A stretch of DNA of 64,000 nt. Origin: Auriscalpium vulgare (Eukaryota; Basidiomycota; Agaricomycetes; Russulales; Auriscalpiaceae). A program made the position numbers and the translations under genes. The number at the start of each line of letters is the position of its first letter. The first letter of the stretch is position 1. Of the stretch, positions 1-11,700 are shown piece after piece. The notes under the pieces are model-generated. The model was not told where the DNA came from. It worked only from the letters and a program-made list of their open reading frames with translations, and made no database searches. The stretch covers positions 1 to 64,000 of the forward strand of contig JAHBBC010000042.1 of NCBI GenBank assembly GCA_019915015.1, read 5' to 3'.

Positions 1-41
1 CCCTAAACCCTAAACCCTAAACCCTAAACCCTAAACCCTAA
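1..41. repeat. Telomere repeat tract (CCCTAAA)n
   Basis: Five full CCCTAAA units and a partial sixth open the window, so base 1 lies in the terminal telomere array of a left chromosome arm (TTTAGGG on the 3'-ending strand). The 7-base plant-type unit recurs at two internal sites near 58 kb, so it is the real repeat of this genome. Confidence 0.95.
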
Positions 42-1571
42 GTTAATCCCCTTATCGGGTGGTATGGCAGAGTCGCGCATGCTCAGTAACTTGGTATTGC
101 TGTTCCAAGCTTTGAATTTGATCCGAGCTTGAGGAGGGAGATGCACGTCCGATATCACGTGACCACCTCGGAATTAGACTCTGGTGTTTCAGTGTGGCAA
201 TACATTTTCCGTCTTATTCTGAAGGGTTAGGAATACATTGCACCTCCAGATTTCGGAAGCCTGAGCATACTATGCCTTCCACTCAGTGCTCCCTCCTTGT
301 TTTATTCTACACACCAATTGCCTCCTAACTCCGCACTAACTCCGACGTTGCCTCTGCTGCCCGCGCAGCATGATCCTGTGCACTGCAATAATTGTTTGCC
401 AACACCGGGCTACTACTTGCATATCTCCCCGCACACTTGTGCTATCTCATTGCTTTCTGTCATATAAATTCTTCATAAGTCGGAATAGGAGTTAGTAAGC
501 GGCGAGTGCTTTGGCAACCTCGGAGTTGTGCCAGTCCGCACAAGTATACCATTCTCCCGGCATTTTCAGGTGCATTATATAAAATGGTTCAGATGTATGG
601 TACAATGAGCAGATAGAGAAAATCAAACATACCAGGACGCGGAGAACAGGTCCGACTCTTAACTCCGAGTCTGAATCCCCAAGAGGGAGGTATTACTTAC
701 CATGCTCTCGTTATGCACATTTTCTGCACTGCTCTTGTGATCTACAGCCTCTTTGTTCCATGTTTTGTTCTACACAACCAGAATTGCCACAAGCTCTGGT
801 CCGACACTTTGATCCGACTCTGGTCCGACACTTTGATCCGACTCTGGTCCGACTTTGGTCCGACACTCTGGTCCGACCCTTCCGGTCCAACTCCGACTCC
901 AACTCTGCCTCTGCCGCCCGCAACATAATCATGTTTTGTTCTACACAACCAGAATTGCCACAAGCTCTGGTCAGACACTTTGGTCCGACTCTGGTCCGAC
1001 TCTGGTCCGACCCTTCCGGTCCAACACCGACTCCAACTCTGCCTCTGCCGCCCGCAACATAAGTCTGCAAACTCCGTCCATTGTCAGCCCGGATACGTGT
1101 CCGCTTCACCTCGCACATGCTCCATACCATTGTTCTTCTGTCATTTCAATTCTTCAAATGTCGGAATGGGAGTTATGCACTTTGCAATGTTGGATGGTCC
1201 GCACAAGTCCACTCTTGAGCTCCCGATATTGTCGGTTGCATGATACAGGCCGCAATTGTAATTCCGAGTTATGCAGATGGAGAATGAACACACCAAGTGC
1301 ACTCTATGGAATGAACATTAAGTCCGACTTTTGGCAATTTGGCCCCACAGGTTGGTCTGCTTCTTTCACCCTCCTTCAACACATTCATCATGTGTATCAT
1401 TTGTATCCTTTACTATTTACTGCCCCGTCAGCTTTGGCTACAAGTGCTCATCACTGGATATTGATCTATCATTATATATTATCTGACTAATACAGGTAGG
1501 AGTTCAGGGGGACAGGGTGAGCCGAGCCTGCCGGGACCTCTCGATCGAAGCTGACCACTCCAGGCCTCCGT
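42..1571. other. Non-coding subtelomeric sequence with short direct repeats
   Basis: No convincing gene is visible. Between about 760 and 1065 the sequence consists of degenerate direct repeats of CTGGTCCGACACT-like units, and a block containing a run about gttttgttctacacaacc occurs twice (near 763 and 935), each copy followed by the same CCGCCCGCAACATAA tail. Overlapping open frames here on both strands come from this low-complexity repetition. Confidence 0.7.
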
Positions 1572-1886
1572 ATGGAGACGGGGTTCAAGGGCGTTGATCC
1601 TACCAGGAAGCCTCCGAAACACCTCGCCTATGTGGAATGGTTCACCAAGTTCCGCCCTACTGCCGACAACAACCACAACATGTACAGAGTATCGCGTGCA
1701 GTGGAGGCGGATCAGCGTATGATCAGCATAGTGCCGGTGGAGCGGCTGCAGAGGAGCATCCATATGCTGCCCGTTTTTGGAGCGGAGGTCCCTCGGGAGT
1801 GGAAGAGTTCCACAGTGCTCGATAGAGCAGCACAATTTTACTTAAATTGCTTTACGGATCGCACGATGTACATTACGCTTTACTGA
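1572..1886 (+). pseudogene. Plavaka (CACTA-like) transposon protein, C-terminal remnant
   Basis: The frame reads HLAYVEWFTKF ... HNMYRVSR ... ERLQRSIHMLPVFG ... SSTVLDRAAQFYLN ... TMYITLY and then stops. This order matches the conserved C-terminus of Plavaka-family transposon proteins of Agaricomycetes (the DUF6830 region), as I recall that family. Only about 105 residues are present, with no catalytic domain upstream, so this is a remnant. Its stop codon overlaps the 3' end of the convergent TET/JBP gene by 14 bases. A second such remnant lies at 54.3-54.6 kb on the other strand. Confidence 0.75.
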
Positions 1887-3685
1887 AGGAACGCATGTCT
1901 TTCTCGAGCTCAGACACCTTTGAGAAGAGCCCCAGCTTCTCCCTCCAACGGCCCGCAGCCTCAGTCTTGAACTTCTGCGCGAGCGAGGGGTCTTCATTCT
2001 GCATCGTGGCCTCGGTTCGCAGGCCGTAGGTCCACCAACGGACCAGCGAGCCCGCGAAATGCTGAGTGAATGATTGGCGTGTTTCCCCCGGTTGAATGGA
2101 TGTGTTTGAGTGGGTAAGGATGGCCGAAGGAATTAAAATGGTAGAACCTGGCGGGAACTCAATGAGGAGCTTGAGATCCCAGAGTATGAGATGGCCCCCT
2201 AGCTTGTAGTTGAAGTTCCCAAGGGCCGTAATCGCGCACCAGCCGTACGGCACGTTGCGAGAATCACGGTGCGGAATGGTGGCCGCCCTCGGGCCAAAGT
2301 TAAACGTTGCGGCGGGGAAGATGCTGTTCTGGAATGGCTTCTCCAACGTGGGGTTGTCCTTCTGGATGTCGACGAGAACCTTGTCGAGATGCTGGTACAT
2401 GAGGGGAGCGCCAGTGAAGACACCAGCTGCACAAGTCGTCAGATGATTGCTAGCCATGGCTATAACGGCGCACGCACCGTTTGCCTGGCCTGCATACCGC
2501 ACGAACGAGGGGTGGCGCACGAGGCGATCCAGCGCCCGCTTGTGGTTGACGTTGTTGATCGGGATGTTGAACGGCGTCTGTCGCGACAGCAAATTAGCTC
2601 GGAGAAACGAGCGACTTGTCAGTGACGCACCTTGGGCCCGCCGCCGAAGGAGAAGCCTGTGCTCAGCGTAGGATATTGGCCTCTGCCATTCCCGTGCTGG
2701 GCCGCAGTCAGCTTGCATTCTTTCCGGACCTCGTCCATGGCCGCGCTCGCGTCCGGGGCAAGGTCCTTGTACCCGGGATCTCTCTTCGGCGCGCAAATCA
2801 GGCGCGCAATGACGCGCTGATCGCGGTCGACAATGACGTGGCTGTCACTAGCCATACCCATCAGCTGGTGAGCCGGTATGAGAACGTGTCTGCTTACTCG
2901 CCATCCCAGGCTTTGAGACCGAAGGTGGGATCTTGAAGGAGTATTCTGGCATCGACAACGGTGCCCTTGTAGGGAACGGCGGCTGGCGCAATGCCCTGCG
3001 CTTTGGCGACGAATGCCCCTTTGGCAGCAGGGAGTAGTTCGGAGTCCTGGGTGGTGGCCGTGGCGGACGGCCGTCCGTACTTTTTGATGATGCGTGCGGT
3101 CGGCCTGGGGAGGGCGGACGGGCTGAACGCTCGTTCAGCCTTGCGCTTCTCGCAGCGGACCTTGCGCCTGTAGAAATGGGCCGGTTTTTCGTCGTGTCGC
3201 GGACCGTCGGCGGCGCGGAACGCGCTGGTGATGGCGGGTGGCGCCTTGGCGTGGCGACGGTCGCGGGGCATGGCCTGTGGGCCGACGACGTCGGTGAGCA
3301 GGTTTGGATTGGGCGAAGGCAGGGCGGCGAGGGCGGCAGAAGGGCGCGTAGTGGCTGGCATCGTTCGTGGACTGTCGACGGCGCCGAGCATGCTGGCGGG
3401 GTCCGAGGGCGCCGCAGGGCAGGGAGGCGCGGCGGTGGAGCTATCACGCGGGGTCGGCGTCGCAGGTGGCGGGTTGGGTGTGGGGTAGCCTTCATCAACT
3501 ATGGCTTGAAATAGGTCTTCAACGTTGAACGCGTCCGCCGCTCCAGAGTCGGCCGCTGCGTCGGCGTCGAGAGGGAACGTGTTGCGGATGGCCGCGGCGA
3601 GGTCGAACGAGAGCGGTGCCTGGTATATACTGTATGGGGAGTATTCTTTTTTGGAGCGAAGCTGGTCGCCGGTTAGTAAGGGCAA
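1873..3685 (-). CDS. TET/JBP-family 2OG-Fe(II) dioxygenase (transposon-associated fungal type)
   Basis: Four exons can be read: 3685-2898, 2847-2631, 2577-2478 and 2426-1873, with GT-AG introns of 50, 53 and 51 bases that join in frame. The N-terminal exon is disordered and basic (KKYGRPS). Next come WDGDDSHVIVDRDQRVIA, then STGFSFGGGPK, and a double-stranded beta-helix core: NSIFPAATFNFGPR, iron ligands in PHRDSRN (HxD, about 2254-2271), GWCAITALGNF, GGHLILWDLK, FPPGSTILIPSA, the distal His in LTHSN, and the Arg in GETRQSFTQ expected to hold 2-oxoglutarate. All key residues are present. The family oxidises 5-methylcytosine or thymine in DNA and in mushrooms travels with transposons. The start is uncertain: the frame has no clear ATG, and a CTAAC-AG acceptor just upstream (about 3660-3690) suggests a further 5' exon. 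Confidence 0.85.
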
Positions 3686-3778
3686 AAGATGAGCAGCAGC
3701 AGGCTAGACGAACCATTGTTGAGTAAGTCGCAGCTCGCGCCTCGGTTGCGCCTCGCTTTGCGTCGGATTGAGAGGCCT

Positions 3779-4015
3779 GAAGAAGAAGTAGGTTAGCAAG
3801 ATGTTGAGAGCACGGAACAGGAGCCCAGAGACGCCAGGAGTGGCATCATGCAAGGCAAAGAGAGCACTTTCCTTGCTGCCCTTCGCTGCTTTATGCTGCG
3901 TCTCGAAGCCTGTTGAAGAAAAGAGTAGGTCAGCAAACGCGTCGCAAGTGCGGGACGGGTGCCAAGAGACGCCAGGAGTGGCGTCATGCAAGGCCAAGAG
4001 GGGACTTTCCTTTCC
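3779..4015. repeat. Imperfect tandem duplication upstream of the TET/JBP gene
   Basis: A segment of about 100-135 bases is repeated: gagacgccaggagtggc followed by a similar stretch begins near 3829 and again near 3965, and each copy is preceded by a gtaggt(t/c)agcaa motif. On the minus strand each copy carries a CTAAC/CTGAC...TTCTTCAG acceptor-like element, so these may be duplicated 5' exons of the dioxygenase gene. Confidence 0.5.
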
Positions 4016-4201
4016 ACAGGGCCTTGCCAGTGCGCGTAGCGAGGAGGCTGTGGGAGAGGTGAAGGAGGGGAGCCGGGTGTTCGTTGATCGCGACGCGTGA
4101 AGCCGCAAGCGTGACACATGATGTGTGACTGCGGATGGAGACGCAACACGGAGGCTTTCTCCCTCGCGCCTCTCCATCTTCCCACCCAGGCGCCTCCCGC
4201 C

Positions 4202-5087
4202 ATGGCCCATCATATTCTTCAAGCCAACGTCAATATTTTCCTGGGCGAGCCTGGCGAATATGTGCCTAAGCCGCGCGCCTGCCTGCACAGATGCTGACTT
4301 GTGTCTTTCCTGTAGGTCATCGACCTCCCGCAGCTACGCGATGCGTGGTGGGTAGCTCACATTGTACCTGCCGCCTCGACGAACGCCGGCTCCACCTTCG
4401 TCGCAACAGGCGGCACTTTCCAGTCCACGGACAGCCCCGCTCCGCCATTCGGGCCTCCCTTTAACGGCGCAGCGAACTTCGCCACCACGGCCTTCTCCCC
4501 CGCCTTCCCCGCTGCTGCGTTTGACCCCACCTCCGCCTTCCCCGCTGCTGCGTTTGACCCCACCTCCTCCTCCAACTCCGTCGCGAGCAACCCGGGGGCG
4601 TCACGCCCGGCGTCGCGCCCCTCGTGCATCCTACTCCAACCGTCGCCGCCCCCATACCCACGCCGCTCTTCTCCGAGTCCGCCGGCGCCTTTCTCACAGG
4701 CGCTCTTCCCGAAGCGGCTGCGAGCGCAGCACCGTTCATCACCACCACCGCGCTCTTCGTCGCCAACTCGCCAGTGACCTACGGTGCCCCACCATCCAGT
4801 GGCCCGAGGACGCCTCCACCGTCCCCAGCACAGACCCCTGCGCCATCCCCCGCACTCGCCTTGGTCACAACCGCTGCAGCGGGCACATTGGTTGTGGACG
4901 ACGACAGCGTGCCGTTCCGGCCGCTCACCCCCGCGCCAGTGCACAGGCGCGCGCGGGCACGTCGCGGGGGCTCACCGCCTCCCCCGGTGCCTCCAGTCGG
5001 CGCCGTCCCGCGGCCGCCTCCAATGAGCCCGTTCGGCGGCGCTAACGCGTTCGTTGTGGAGGACGCTGTGGATGACCTGGCCATTTG
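4202..5087 (+). CDS. Pro/Ala-rich hypothetical protein, apparently frameshifted
   Basis: An ATG at 4202 reads MAHHILQANVNIFLGEPGEY. A GT-AG intron (about 4261-4314) then joins to VIDLPQLRDAWWVAHIVPA, and a long Pro/Ala/Ser-rich tail follows. It contains a 36-base tandem duplication (AFPAAAFDPTS twice, 4499-4566). After a run of five G near 4596 the good frame shifts by one and continues to DVDDLAI and stop at 5087, so there is a 1-base indel or an error there. I do not recognise the protein. The exon-1 pattern (a short beta-rich hydrophobic stretch ended by an intron) vaguely resembles the gene at 5549-6418, but I cannot establish homology. Confidence 0.45.
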
Positions 5088-5548
5088 AAGAAAATTTGGT
5101 ATGTGGCTTGCTGGTTGGGTCGCTCATACCGTCGTCTAACTGCCTGCTTTCACCGCTTAGCGTTTGGACACAGTCTCATTGAGTTGTTACTTGCGTCCCA
5201 CCACGACTTGTTTGCGTTGCTCATACCCTTGTCTCACTGCTTGCCTTCACTGCTTTGCTTTCGGAGAATTTCTTGTTTGCTTGTTACTTGCGTCTCACCA
5301 TGAATATGTTGCTGACATAGCTTGATTGTACTTACACAAATAAGACACGATTGGAGCTCCTTTCTCGTCGCGCATGCCTCAAGAAAGTCTTTCATACTGT
5401 AGCTAAAGACAACCGCAATGATCCGGCCCTATTCATTTCCCTCAGCACGACGCGGGCTGCCGAGCACAACGCGGGCTGCCGAGCACAACGCGGGCTGCCG
5501 AGCACAACGCGGGCTGCCGACAAACAACAGCGGTGCACCTTCCTCTTT
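5088..5548. repeat. Intergenic stretch with a 19-bp tandem repeat
   Basis: No gene seen. Four copies of a 19-base unit, cgggctgccgagcacaacg, lie at about 5449-5521, just beyond the stop codon of the minus-strand gene. The rest is C/T-rich and unremarkable. Confidence 0.7.
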
Positions 5549-6418
5549 TCACGCCTGCTTCGCCTGGCGGGCACGCTTGCGCTGGCGAGGCGTGCAATCT
5601 GCAGGCGCCGGGTTCGACAGCGCGGCCTCCGAAAGTCTGAGGGATGAAGTGAGCTAAGAGGCGGCAGAGATATGCAAAGAAGGGCGCACGAAGACGGGTT
5701 CGTCATCTCGAAGTACCCAGGACGGCCATCGATGGGCACAAGCTGAGCCTCGGCCGGGCTGAGGAAGAGCAGGCCATCGCTGGCAGCATACTCGCCCCAG
5801 TCCGACGGCGTCCTTGCGCGTGTTCCATCATCGGACGGCGTGGCCTCGCGCGATCCTGATGCTGCGGCCTGCTGCGTGGCGGGCTGTTCGACTGCAATAG
5901 CACGCGCTGCGCAATCAGGGGTGGCGGGATGGTCCATGGCCATGGGTGTGTGCACGGCGGCGGGAGTGGGGCCGTCTGGGCGATCGAGGGCCCGCGGTTC
6001 GTTTGTGCCAGGAGGAGGGGGCGCGCCCGAGAGGTCGCCTTCGCTGTGGGCGTGCGTGGTATCAGGATATCGGGGAGCTGGGCCGCGCGCAGCAGACGGG
6101 GCGTTGTCTCCAGGGAGCGCATGTTGGGCGAGTTGGGAGGCACGCACAGCAGCGCTGGCGTCGGCGGTGCCGCCACTATACTTGGGCTGTGAAGTGACTT
6201 GCATGTGCTAGTAAGACACGAGGTCAGAAGAGAGGGTCGCGGTTGAGAGCAGCGCGTACGCACCGTGCCTACACCGCCATCATTTGGCCTGAAAGCCACC
6301 TCAACCGTGCCGTAACCTGACATGACAACGGCCACATCTTTCAGGGTGTCCTGAACGCCTAATGAGCACGGAAATGGGGGCATGAAGGGGAAGAACGGAC
6401 GTTGGGCCAGAAAGCCAT
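5549..6418 (-). CDS. Small subtelomeric protein, paralogue of the gene split by the retroelement
   Basis: Proposed exons are: ATG at 6418 with a very short first exon (MAFWPN); a second exon ending at 6264 (DTLKDVAVVMSGYGTVEVAF ... NDGGVGT); a third exon 6207-5690; and a last exon 5636-5549 after a 53-base intron. It ends in a basic tail, RQRKRARQAKQA. The middle is disordered and Pro/Ala-rich; GYFEM lies near the last splice site. The same architecture recurs at 17037-32325: DTLQDVNVVVAGHGTVDVVF, an intron after a Gly-Thr, then a His-starting exon, a GIYVDF motif, a last small exon and a basic end. Function is unknown; the basic tail suggests a nuclear role. Exon 1 is the least certain part. 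Confidence 0.55.
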
Positions 6419-6526
6419 CGAGCAGAGACGAAGGGAGCCGGGGTGTGACAGGGCGTCACATTTTGCGCGAGTCGCCTTGTTCTTATCTCACTCCCTTGTG
6501 CCCATCACTCAACTTTCACCATGGAA

Positions 6527-7525
6527 TCACACATCCGCTTCAACGTGGAGGTTGCCCCTAGCAACGTGGAGGTTGCCCCTAGTCGCGTTGTGGTGTGTGT
6601 CGTGCCGTTTGCTTACGATTTCGTTGCGCTGACTTTGTTGCACGCAGGTACTCACGCTGGTGGTGTCTCCTGCCGGGATCGCGGTCGGGACTTGCACGGT
6701 CTCGCAGCACTCAGCGGATTCGACACGCTTGGGACCGTACAGATTTTTCCAGCGGTAGAGCTTCACCTGTTTCCAATATACGACACTCTTGTCTTCATCC
6801 GAGAGCGAAGAGAATGCGGCACCATCGAAAAGCGTGTTTGCAAGTGTCGTCAATGTAGGGCCGCCGCCGCCGATCTGCGATGTGCGACGTAGATATATCC
6901 CGACCTTTTCGTTCGACGAAGCCCTCAAGCCAACGCAAGGCTTGTCTACCATGATCACAGTGGCGCGCTTTCCCTTGGGCGGAGCACCTCCCCAGAAAGC
7001 TTCCAGCCGGTGGGATTTCGCAGGTGCCGTGCGGGGACATAGAGGGACGTGATCCTTAAAAGCCTTCACTTGGAAAGGCTGGGTCATTAGCTTCTCTTCC
7101 TCGCATCCGGAGCACCAGACATATCGGACATTGTCTTGGTTGAATTGAGCTTGAGCGTCGAGTTCACGAATCTTGGCGACAAAGACGTCGTAGCGCCGAC
7201 GATCTCTTACTGAAAGAGTTGAAGGGGACAGGATAGATGAGTTTGCAGCGCGCGTTCTGATAGACAATGCTGAATTTCCCACTGCAGCTTTAAGGCTGGG
7301 CGCAACACGTGGGCGCTTCGCCTCGATAGCTAGCGAGTCGTTCGAGCGCTTGTGCTTCGTTGGCTTCGACCACTCTGCTCTCTCCTTCCCATCCCCCAAA
7401 GACCTCGAGCTTGCATCCGTTTCACTTCCACTGCCGACCCGCAACTTCTGTTTGACCCAACAACTGCTTTCTGTGCCTTCTTCAACGTATTCTTGGGACT
7501 CGGCGGCCTCTTGAAGATACCCCAT
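6527..7525 (-). CDS. C2HC-type zinc-finger-like hypothetical protein
   Basis: A 332-codon open frame with an ATG at 7525. The first 110 residues are basic and low complexity. A putative zinc site follows: CSGCEEEK, then H and C in DHVPLC about 20 residues later. Then comes a conserved-looking block, IYLRRTSQIGGGGPTLTTLA, SSLSDEDKSVVYWK and YRWKNL. I recall this CxxC plus YLxRT...GGG...W arrangement from large uncharacterised Agaricomycete families, often near transposons, but can give no function. The C-terminus carries a 7-residue tandem repeat (RGNLHVA) encoded by a 21-base direct repeat at 6541-6582. A frameshift or further intron is possible before residue 60. Confidence 0.5.
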   Translation of the reverse strand: MGYLQEAAESQEYVEEGTESSCWVKQKLRVGSGSETDASSRSLGDGKERAEWSKPTKHKRSNDSLAIEAKRPRVAPSLKAAVGNSALSIRTRAANSSILSPSTLSVRDRRRYDVFVAKIRELDAQAQFNQDNVRYVWCSGCEEEKLMTQPFQVKAFKDHVPLCPRTAPAKSHRLEAFWGGAPPKGKRATVIMVDKPCVGLRASSNEKVGIYLRRTSQIGGGGPTLTTLANTLFDGAAFSSLSDEDKSVVYWKQVKLYRWKNLYGPKRVESAECCETVQVPTAIPAGDTTSVSTCVQQSQRNEIVSKRHDTHHNATRGNLHVARGNLHVEADV

Positions 7526-7680
7526 ACCTTCGGTGACTGACGACGTGGCGATGGTGCGGCAGCGATATCTTCATTAGATGGGGATCTCGACCGAAAATCT
7601 GCATTGGAGGATGCAGACGCGAAGTCGGAGGGGGAGTATCGATGAGCATGTAAATGCCATGGGCTCTGTCCTCTACGGGA

Positions 7681-8215
7681 GGTGACAATAATGTTAGCGA
7701 GCTTGACAAATGATTGAATCCTCGACAGGATGTAAGTATTACGATGGCACTTTTACGCCTGGGGGAGCCTGTTTTCATGCCAGTGGAGCGCAGTCATGGG
7801 CAACAGCTGTCCGTCGCGGACGGACGGACGGACGGCTCGCGGCACTCCTACGCAATCACGTGACCTATATGAGGTGGCCTGCGAGCGTCCGTCCGGGACG
7901 GACGCGCACACCTCCACCCCAGGATAGCGACCTTGACACATTCTGAAATCCTCGAGAGCATGCGTCACGATAAGCCCTGTTTACGCGCCATATCAGGTAA
8001 AGGTTGTTATCATGCCGGCGGAGCGCAGCCAAAATATGTGGGCAAACGGCTCGCGGCTCTCATGCAAAATCACGTGACCTGTCTGGGGTGGTCTGGGAGC
8101 GTCCGTCCCGGACGGACGCGCCCATCCCCTCAGAGCGACCTCAACAACCCATCCCACGGAGCATTGCCAAACCCCCGCCTTAGCAACAACCACCGCTTTC
8201 GAGGTGTTGAATAGC
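7681..8215. repeat. Dispersed subtelomeric repeat B (two units) with palindromes
   Basis: Two diverged units (about 7681-7965 and 7966-8215) share: ctcgaCagg or ctcgagag start, catgcc(a/g)g(t/c)ggagcgcag, cggctcgcggc, cacgtgacct, and a gcgtccgtcc...ggacgc palindrome followed by gatagcgacc or gagcgacctc. Palindrome cores lie at 7809-7825, 7887-7903 and 8101-8117. Related units occur at 50.68-50.97 kb and, inverted, at 53.07-53.48 kb. No coding evidence. Confidence 0.75.
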
Positions 8216-8225
8216 GAATTATGGT

Positions 8226-8520
8226 GGCGGAATACCTTAATTTCCCCTGCTTGGAAGGTGTCAACTATTGTGATGTTTCAGGCCCGTTTACATTCCTCTC
8301 TGCGCTATGTTTATATCTCGCCGCGCGCTGCGCGGTCCGTCCTCGACGTTCATCCTGCGTGACATGATGGTGCGACAACACTTGTTTGGAACTAGACTTA
8401 AAACCACTTGTACCTAAGCCACCTTCACCATATAGACCGTACAGCGCCACCTCTTTATCTTTAGCCCTTGAAGCTACCTCCTCCCAAGCCGCGAGTATCG
8501 CATTTGTCATCCGAGGTGTG
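8226..8520 (-). pseudogene. F-box gene 3' end fragment (inverted copy of 52.7-53.0 kb)
   Basis: Read on the minus strand this encodes a version of MTKGILAAWEEGAPG, the C-terminus of the F-box-like gene ending at 52874, here as MTNAILAAWEEVASR, followed by its 3' flank. It belongs to a segmental duplication of about 740 bases (7.78-8.52 kb) lying in inverted orientation to 52.74-53.48 kb. No upstream part of the gene is present. Confidence 0.7.
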
Positions 8521-8717
8521 CGCGTTCGTCCTGGGCGGACGCTCCCACATGCAGCCTATCCACCGGGCTCACAGCGTCCTGTCCAATCAGCGTCTGGATT
8601 GCTTGCAGGGTGGTAATCGCTAGGGGCGAAATGATTCATAATATAACATACATCCGCATCCCATGTAGCTCTCCCACTCTGTGTAAGTATGTAAAAGGAC
8701 CGATATACTTACAGAAT

Positions 8718-11700
8718 TCATGGGCGGCTCGACTTTGGTCCCTTGCGGATTGCCCCGAGTGGACCCATTTCCTTCGTAGCCTGCATGAAGTCGTCGTCGG
8801 TCGTGAGGTTCCGACGTCCACGACCCGCCTTTTTTTTGGGTGGGCTGCTAACCCTTGGTGAGTCGGGGCGTTTGCGTTTGACTTCCTCAACTGTCCTGGA
8901 GGACGTGGTTCCAGCGCCGACGTCGTTGGCCATTTGGGAAGAGGATACCATGTCGAGTGTTCGGTTAAGATGAGGCTCGGCCCATTGGAGACCAGGCGAC
9001 TCCGCCCTGTAGTCCAAGTCCCATGTCGAAGCCGCTGAGGGGCCGGACGACGGGCTCCTGGTTGGGGGAAGGGAGGGCAAGCAGAAGTTGTCTGCCACAA
9101 GGTGCTCGCGCAGTACAGAAATCTCCTCATTTGTGCTCTCAGCGGGAGAGTTGGGACCGCGCAAGCTGCTGGTAGGGGGAGGGGTCCTGGTCCCCGGGCC
9201 GGAAGGGTAGCCGGGTGCGCGCGTGGCTGTCGGCTCCGGCACGGCAGTTCCTTGGCGTGACTCCGTAGCGGCCTCATTTTCATTGGGCGTGTCGTCATAG
9301 CCCGATGGTTTGGACATCTCGAGTGCTGCAGAGGCAGGGGTAGTGTGCAACGGCGTGCTGGTCCTGGTGCCGGATGGGGAGGGTGCGCGTGTGCCGGTCG
9401 GATCTGGCACATCGGATGGTTTGCATGACTCCCAAGTGACCTGATTGGCATTGGTCGTATCGTCAGAGCCCGATGGTTTGGACACCTCGAGAGCTGGAGG
9501 CGTCGTCGAGGTACTGGATGGTCGGCTTGCAGCTGTGGCATGGCCAGCTTTGTCTACTCTGGAACCTTTGGACGATGCTTTCTGTTTGTCACGCTTCGCC
9601 CGCTTCTTCGGCTTAGGTAGAGATTCGTGCGAGTCGTCGTCGTCCATATTGCCTTCCAAGAAGTCCAAGAAGGTTAGACGAAAATGTTCCATCGCATGCC
9701 GGATTCGACGTACCTCTTGGTGGTGCGCCTTTAACAAATGCATCTTGTAAGATGTGCTTGTCAAAAGACAGGTTGTTGAGGAAGACGTCTGGGGTCCTGT
9801 TGGCAATGAGGCGGTAGATGTACACCTGCTTGGATTGAGGTTGCCGCCAAACCCTCCCAATGAGCTGCTGATCCAGCATAACGGTCCAAAGCACATCCTG
9901 AAAGTATTCAGCGTGCGCTGAGAAAGTGCTTAGCTGACGACATACAATGATAATGAGTATGTTTGCGAATGCCATGTTCAACCCGACGGAGCCTACGGAA
10001 GACATCAACAACACTGGGCACTTGGGGTCCGCCTCAAACGTCTTGAGTGTTTTTGCGCGCACTGCTGCGCTAACGTTGCCAGTGATCGACATATAGTTAA
10101 TGCCGAAAGCTTTGAGGACCTGAATTTCGCAGAGTTCTCAGCCGACTAAAATAAAATCCTAAATTTGCCGCTTACTGTCTCGATCAGTGGGAAAGAGCTG
10201 ACGAAGTAGGCATAAACTATTATCTTATCCCCACCCGAGGCGGGGTTAGTGATGGCCTTAGGCGCATTGAATTGCTTGGTCTGAGAATCGTTGTAGGACA
10301 GACTCTTCGCGCCTGGGGTGGAGATATGGTGCACTATGATCTCCAGCAGGGCGTGCATCTTGGCTGATGGATCTTTCAGATAGGCGTCCCGCGTCGCCGG
10401 AATGTCGGCTGTTGATACGTCATCGCAGAGTCGGTGAAGGACAACCTGGCGGATAGAGAGGTAGAAACGCTACGAGGTATCAGCTGGTATCAGCAACAGG
10501 GCATGCTCAAATCCGATAACTTGAATGCTGTGAATGCCAGGTATTTATTTCGCCATCACAGGGATTTTCGCCGACAACGTCTCGCGCGGCTGTGCTGTCG
10601 TATTCCGTCCAGCACGACCGCCCCATACGCAGGGCTAGCACCTCCCGCCAGTGCCTACCCTCCCGCGTGTCCGTCCAGGACGGACAGCGTGGGCGGCGGT
10701 GCATGAGACAACACGCCGTTACGTACTCAGAGGACCACCTCCCGCGTGTCCGTCCAGGACGGACACTGAACGCTCACGAGGGAGATGGCAAGCAATGACT
10801 TGAATGGAGTAAAGCACTCACCGTGCGGAATTGCTTCAGGGCTGTAGGGTTATTTTCTGCCTCCACTGCGGTGAGACGTTCGAGGTTTTCGTACTCGGGA
10901 GGGAACAAGTCGACCAGCCACTGGACCTCCTGATACGGTGGAAGGCCGGATATTGGCTTGCTCTCGTTGTCCAAGGAAGTCGCGGTACGTCTGATAACCG
11001 CGCCGTCGAAGTACTCCCGTACCTTACTGATCGCTGTTTGTGCAGCATGTGCGGCCTCTGACACTGGTGCTTCTGTAGCATCGCCGTGGACGACTCCACG
11101 CACAACCTCGAGCCCGTCCTGGCTTTTGTGCTTCTGGCGATCTCGCTTGGCAGCGGCGTTGATGTCTGAGGTGAGGGACCGCAGGATCAATGTTGACTCC
11201 TCGCTACACCCCGGGAGCCCAAGGACACGACCGAGGTACCACAGGTCCTGCAATGGCTCAGTGAAGTCGTGCAGGTCAGGACCACGGTAGCTCACTGATA
11301 ATTTGTTCTGGATCGGGGTGGCTGTCATCGCAATGAAGATTTTGCAGTGCTTCTCCAACGAGCGGGCAGCCCAGTGATTGCCGTTCAGCCGGCGTGCTTC
11401 GTGCGCCTCATCGTACGCAGTGACGAGAAATGTCTGCGCGAAAATCGTATTCTTCTCCGCGTCGAGTCCAATACCAGGGTTCTTCATGGGGTACCCTTTT
11501 TCGTCCCTCTTGCCTGTTCCGTACAGTTTTTTGGCATCCGCCACGACAGCCTTGAGATGCAGCTGAATGGGTGGACATACATCGTCGTGGGGCGGTGGAC
11601 GTACCGAGTGAGATGCAACATACACGCGCTTGTGTGGGGGCAGCTTGGCTTGTTCTTCGAGGGCGTCGACCCATTGCTCTCTTTTGTGGGGGGTTCCCGT

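Noticed and set aside
711..1490. Several overlapping open frames with WSDTL or GPTL repeats
   Set aside because: They follow short direct repeats in all frames on both strands and show no protein family content.
4357..5084. Minus-strand Gly/Arg-rich frames opposite the Pro/Ala-rich gene
   Set aside because: Shadow frames of a GC-biased Pro/Ala coding sequence; no splice or motif support.
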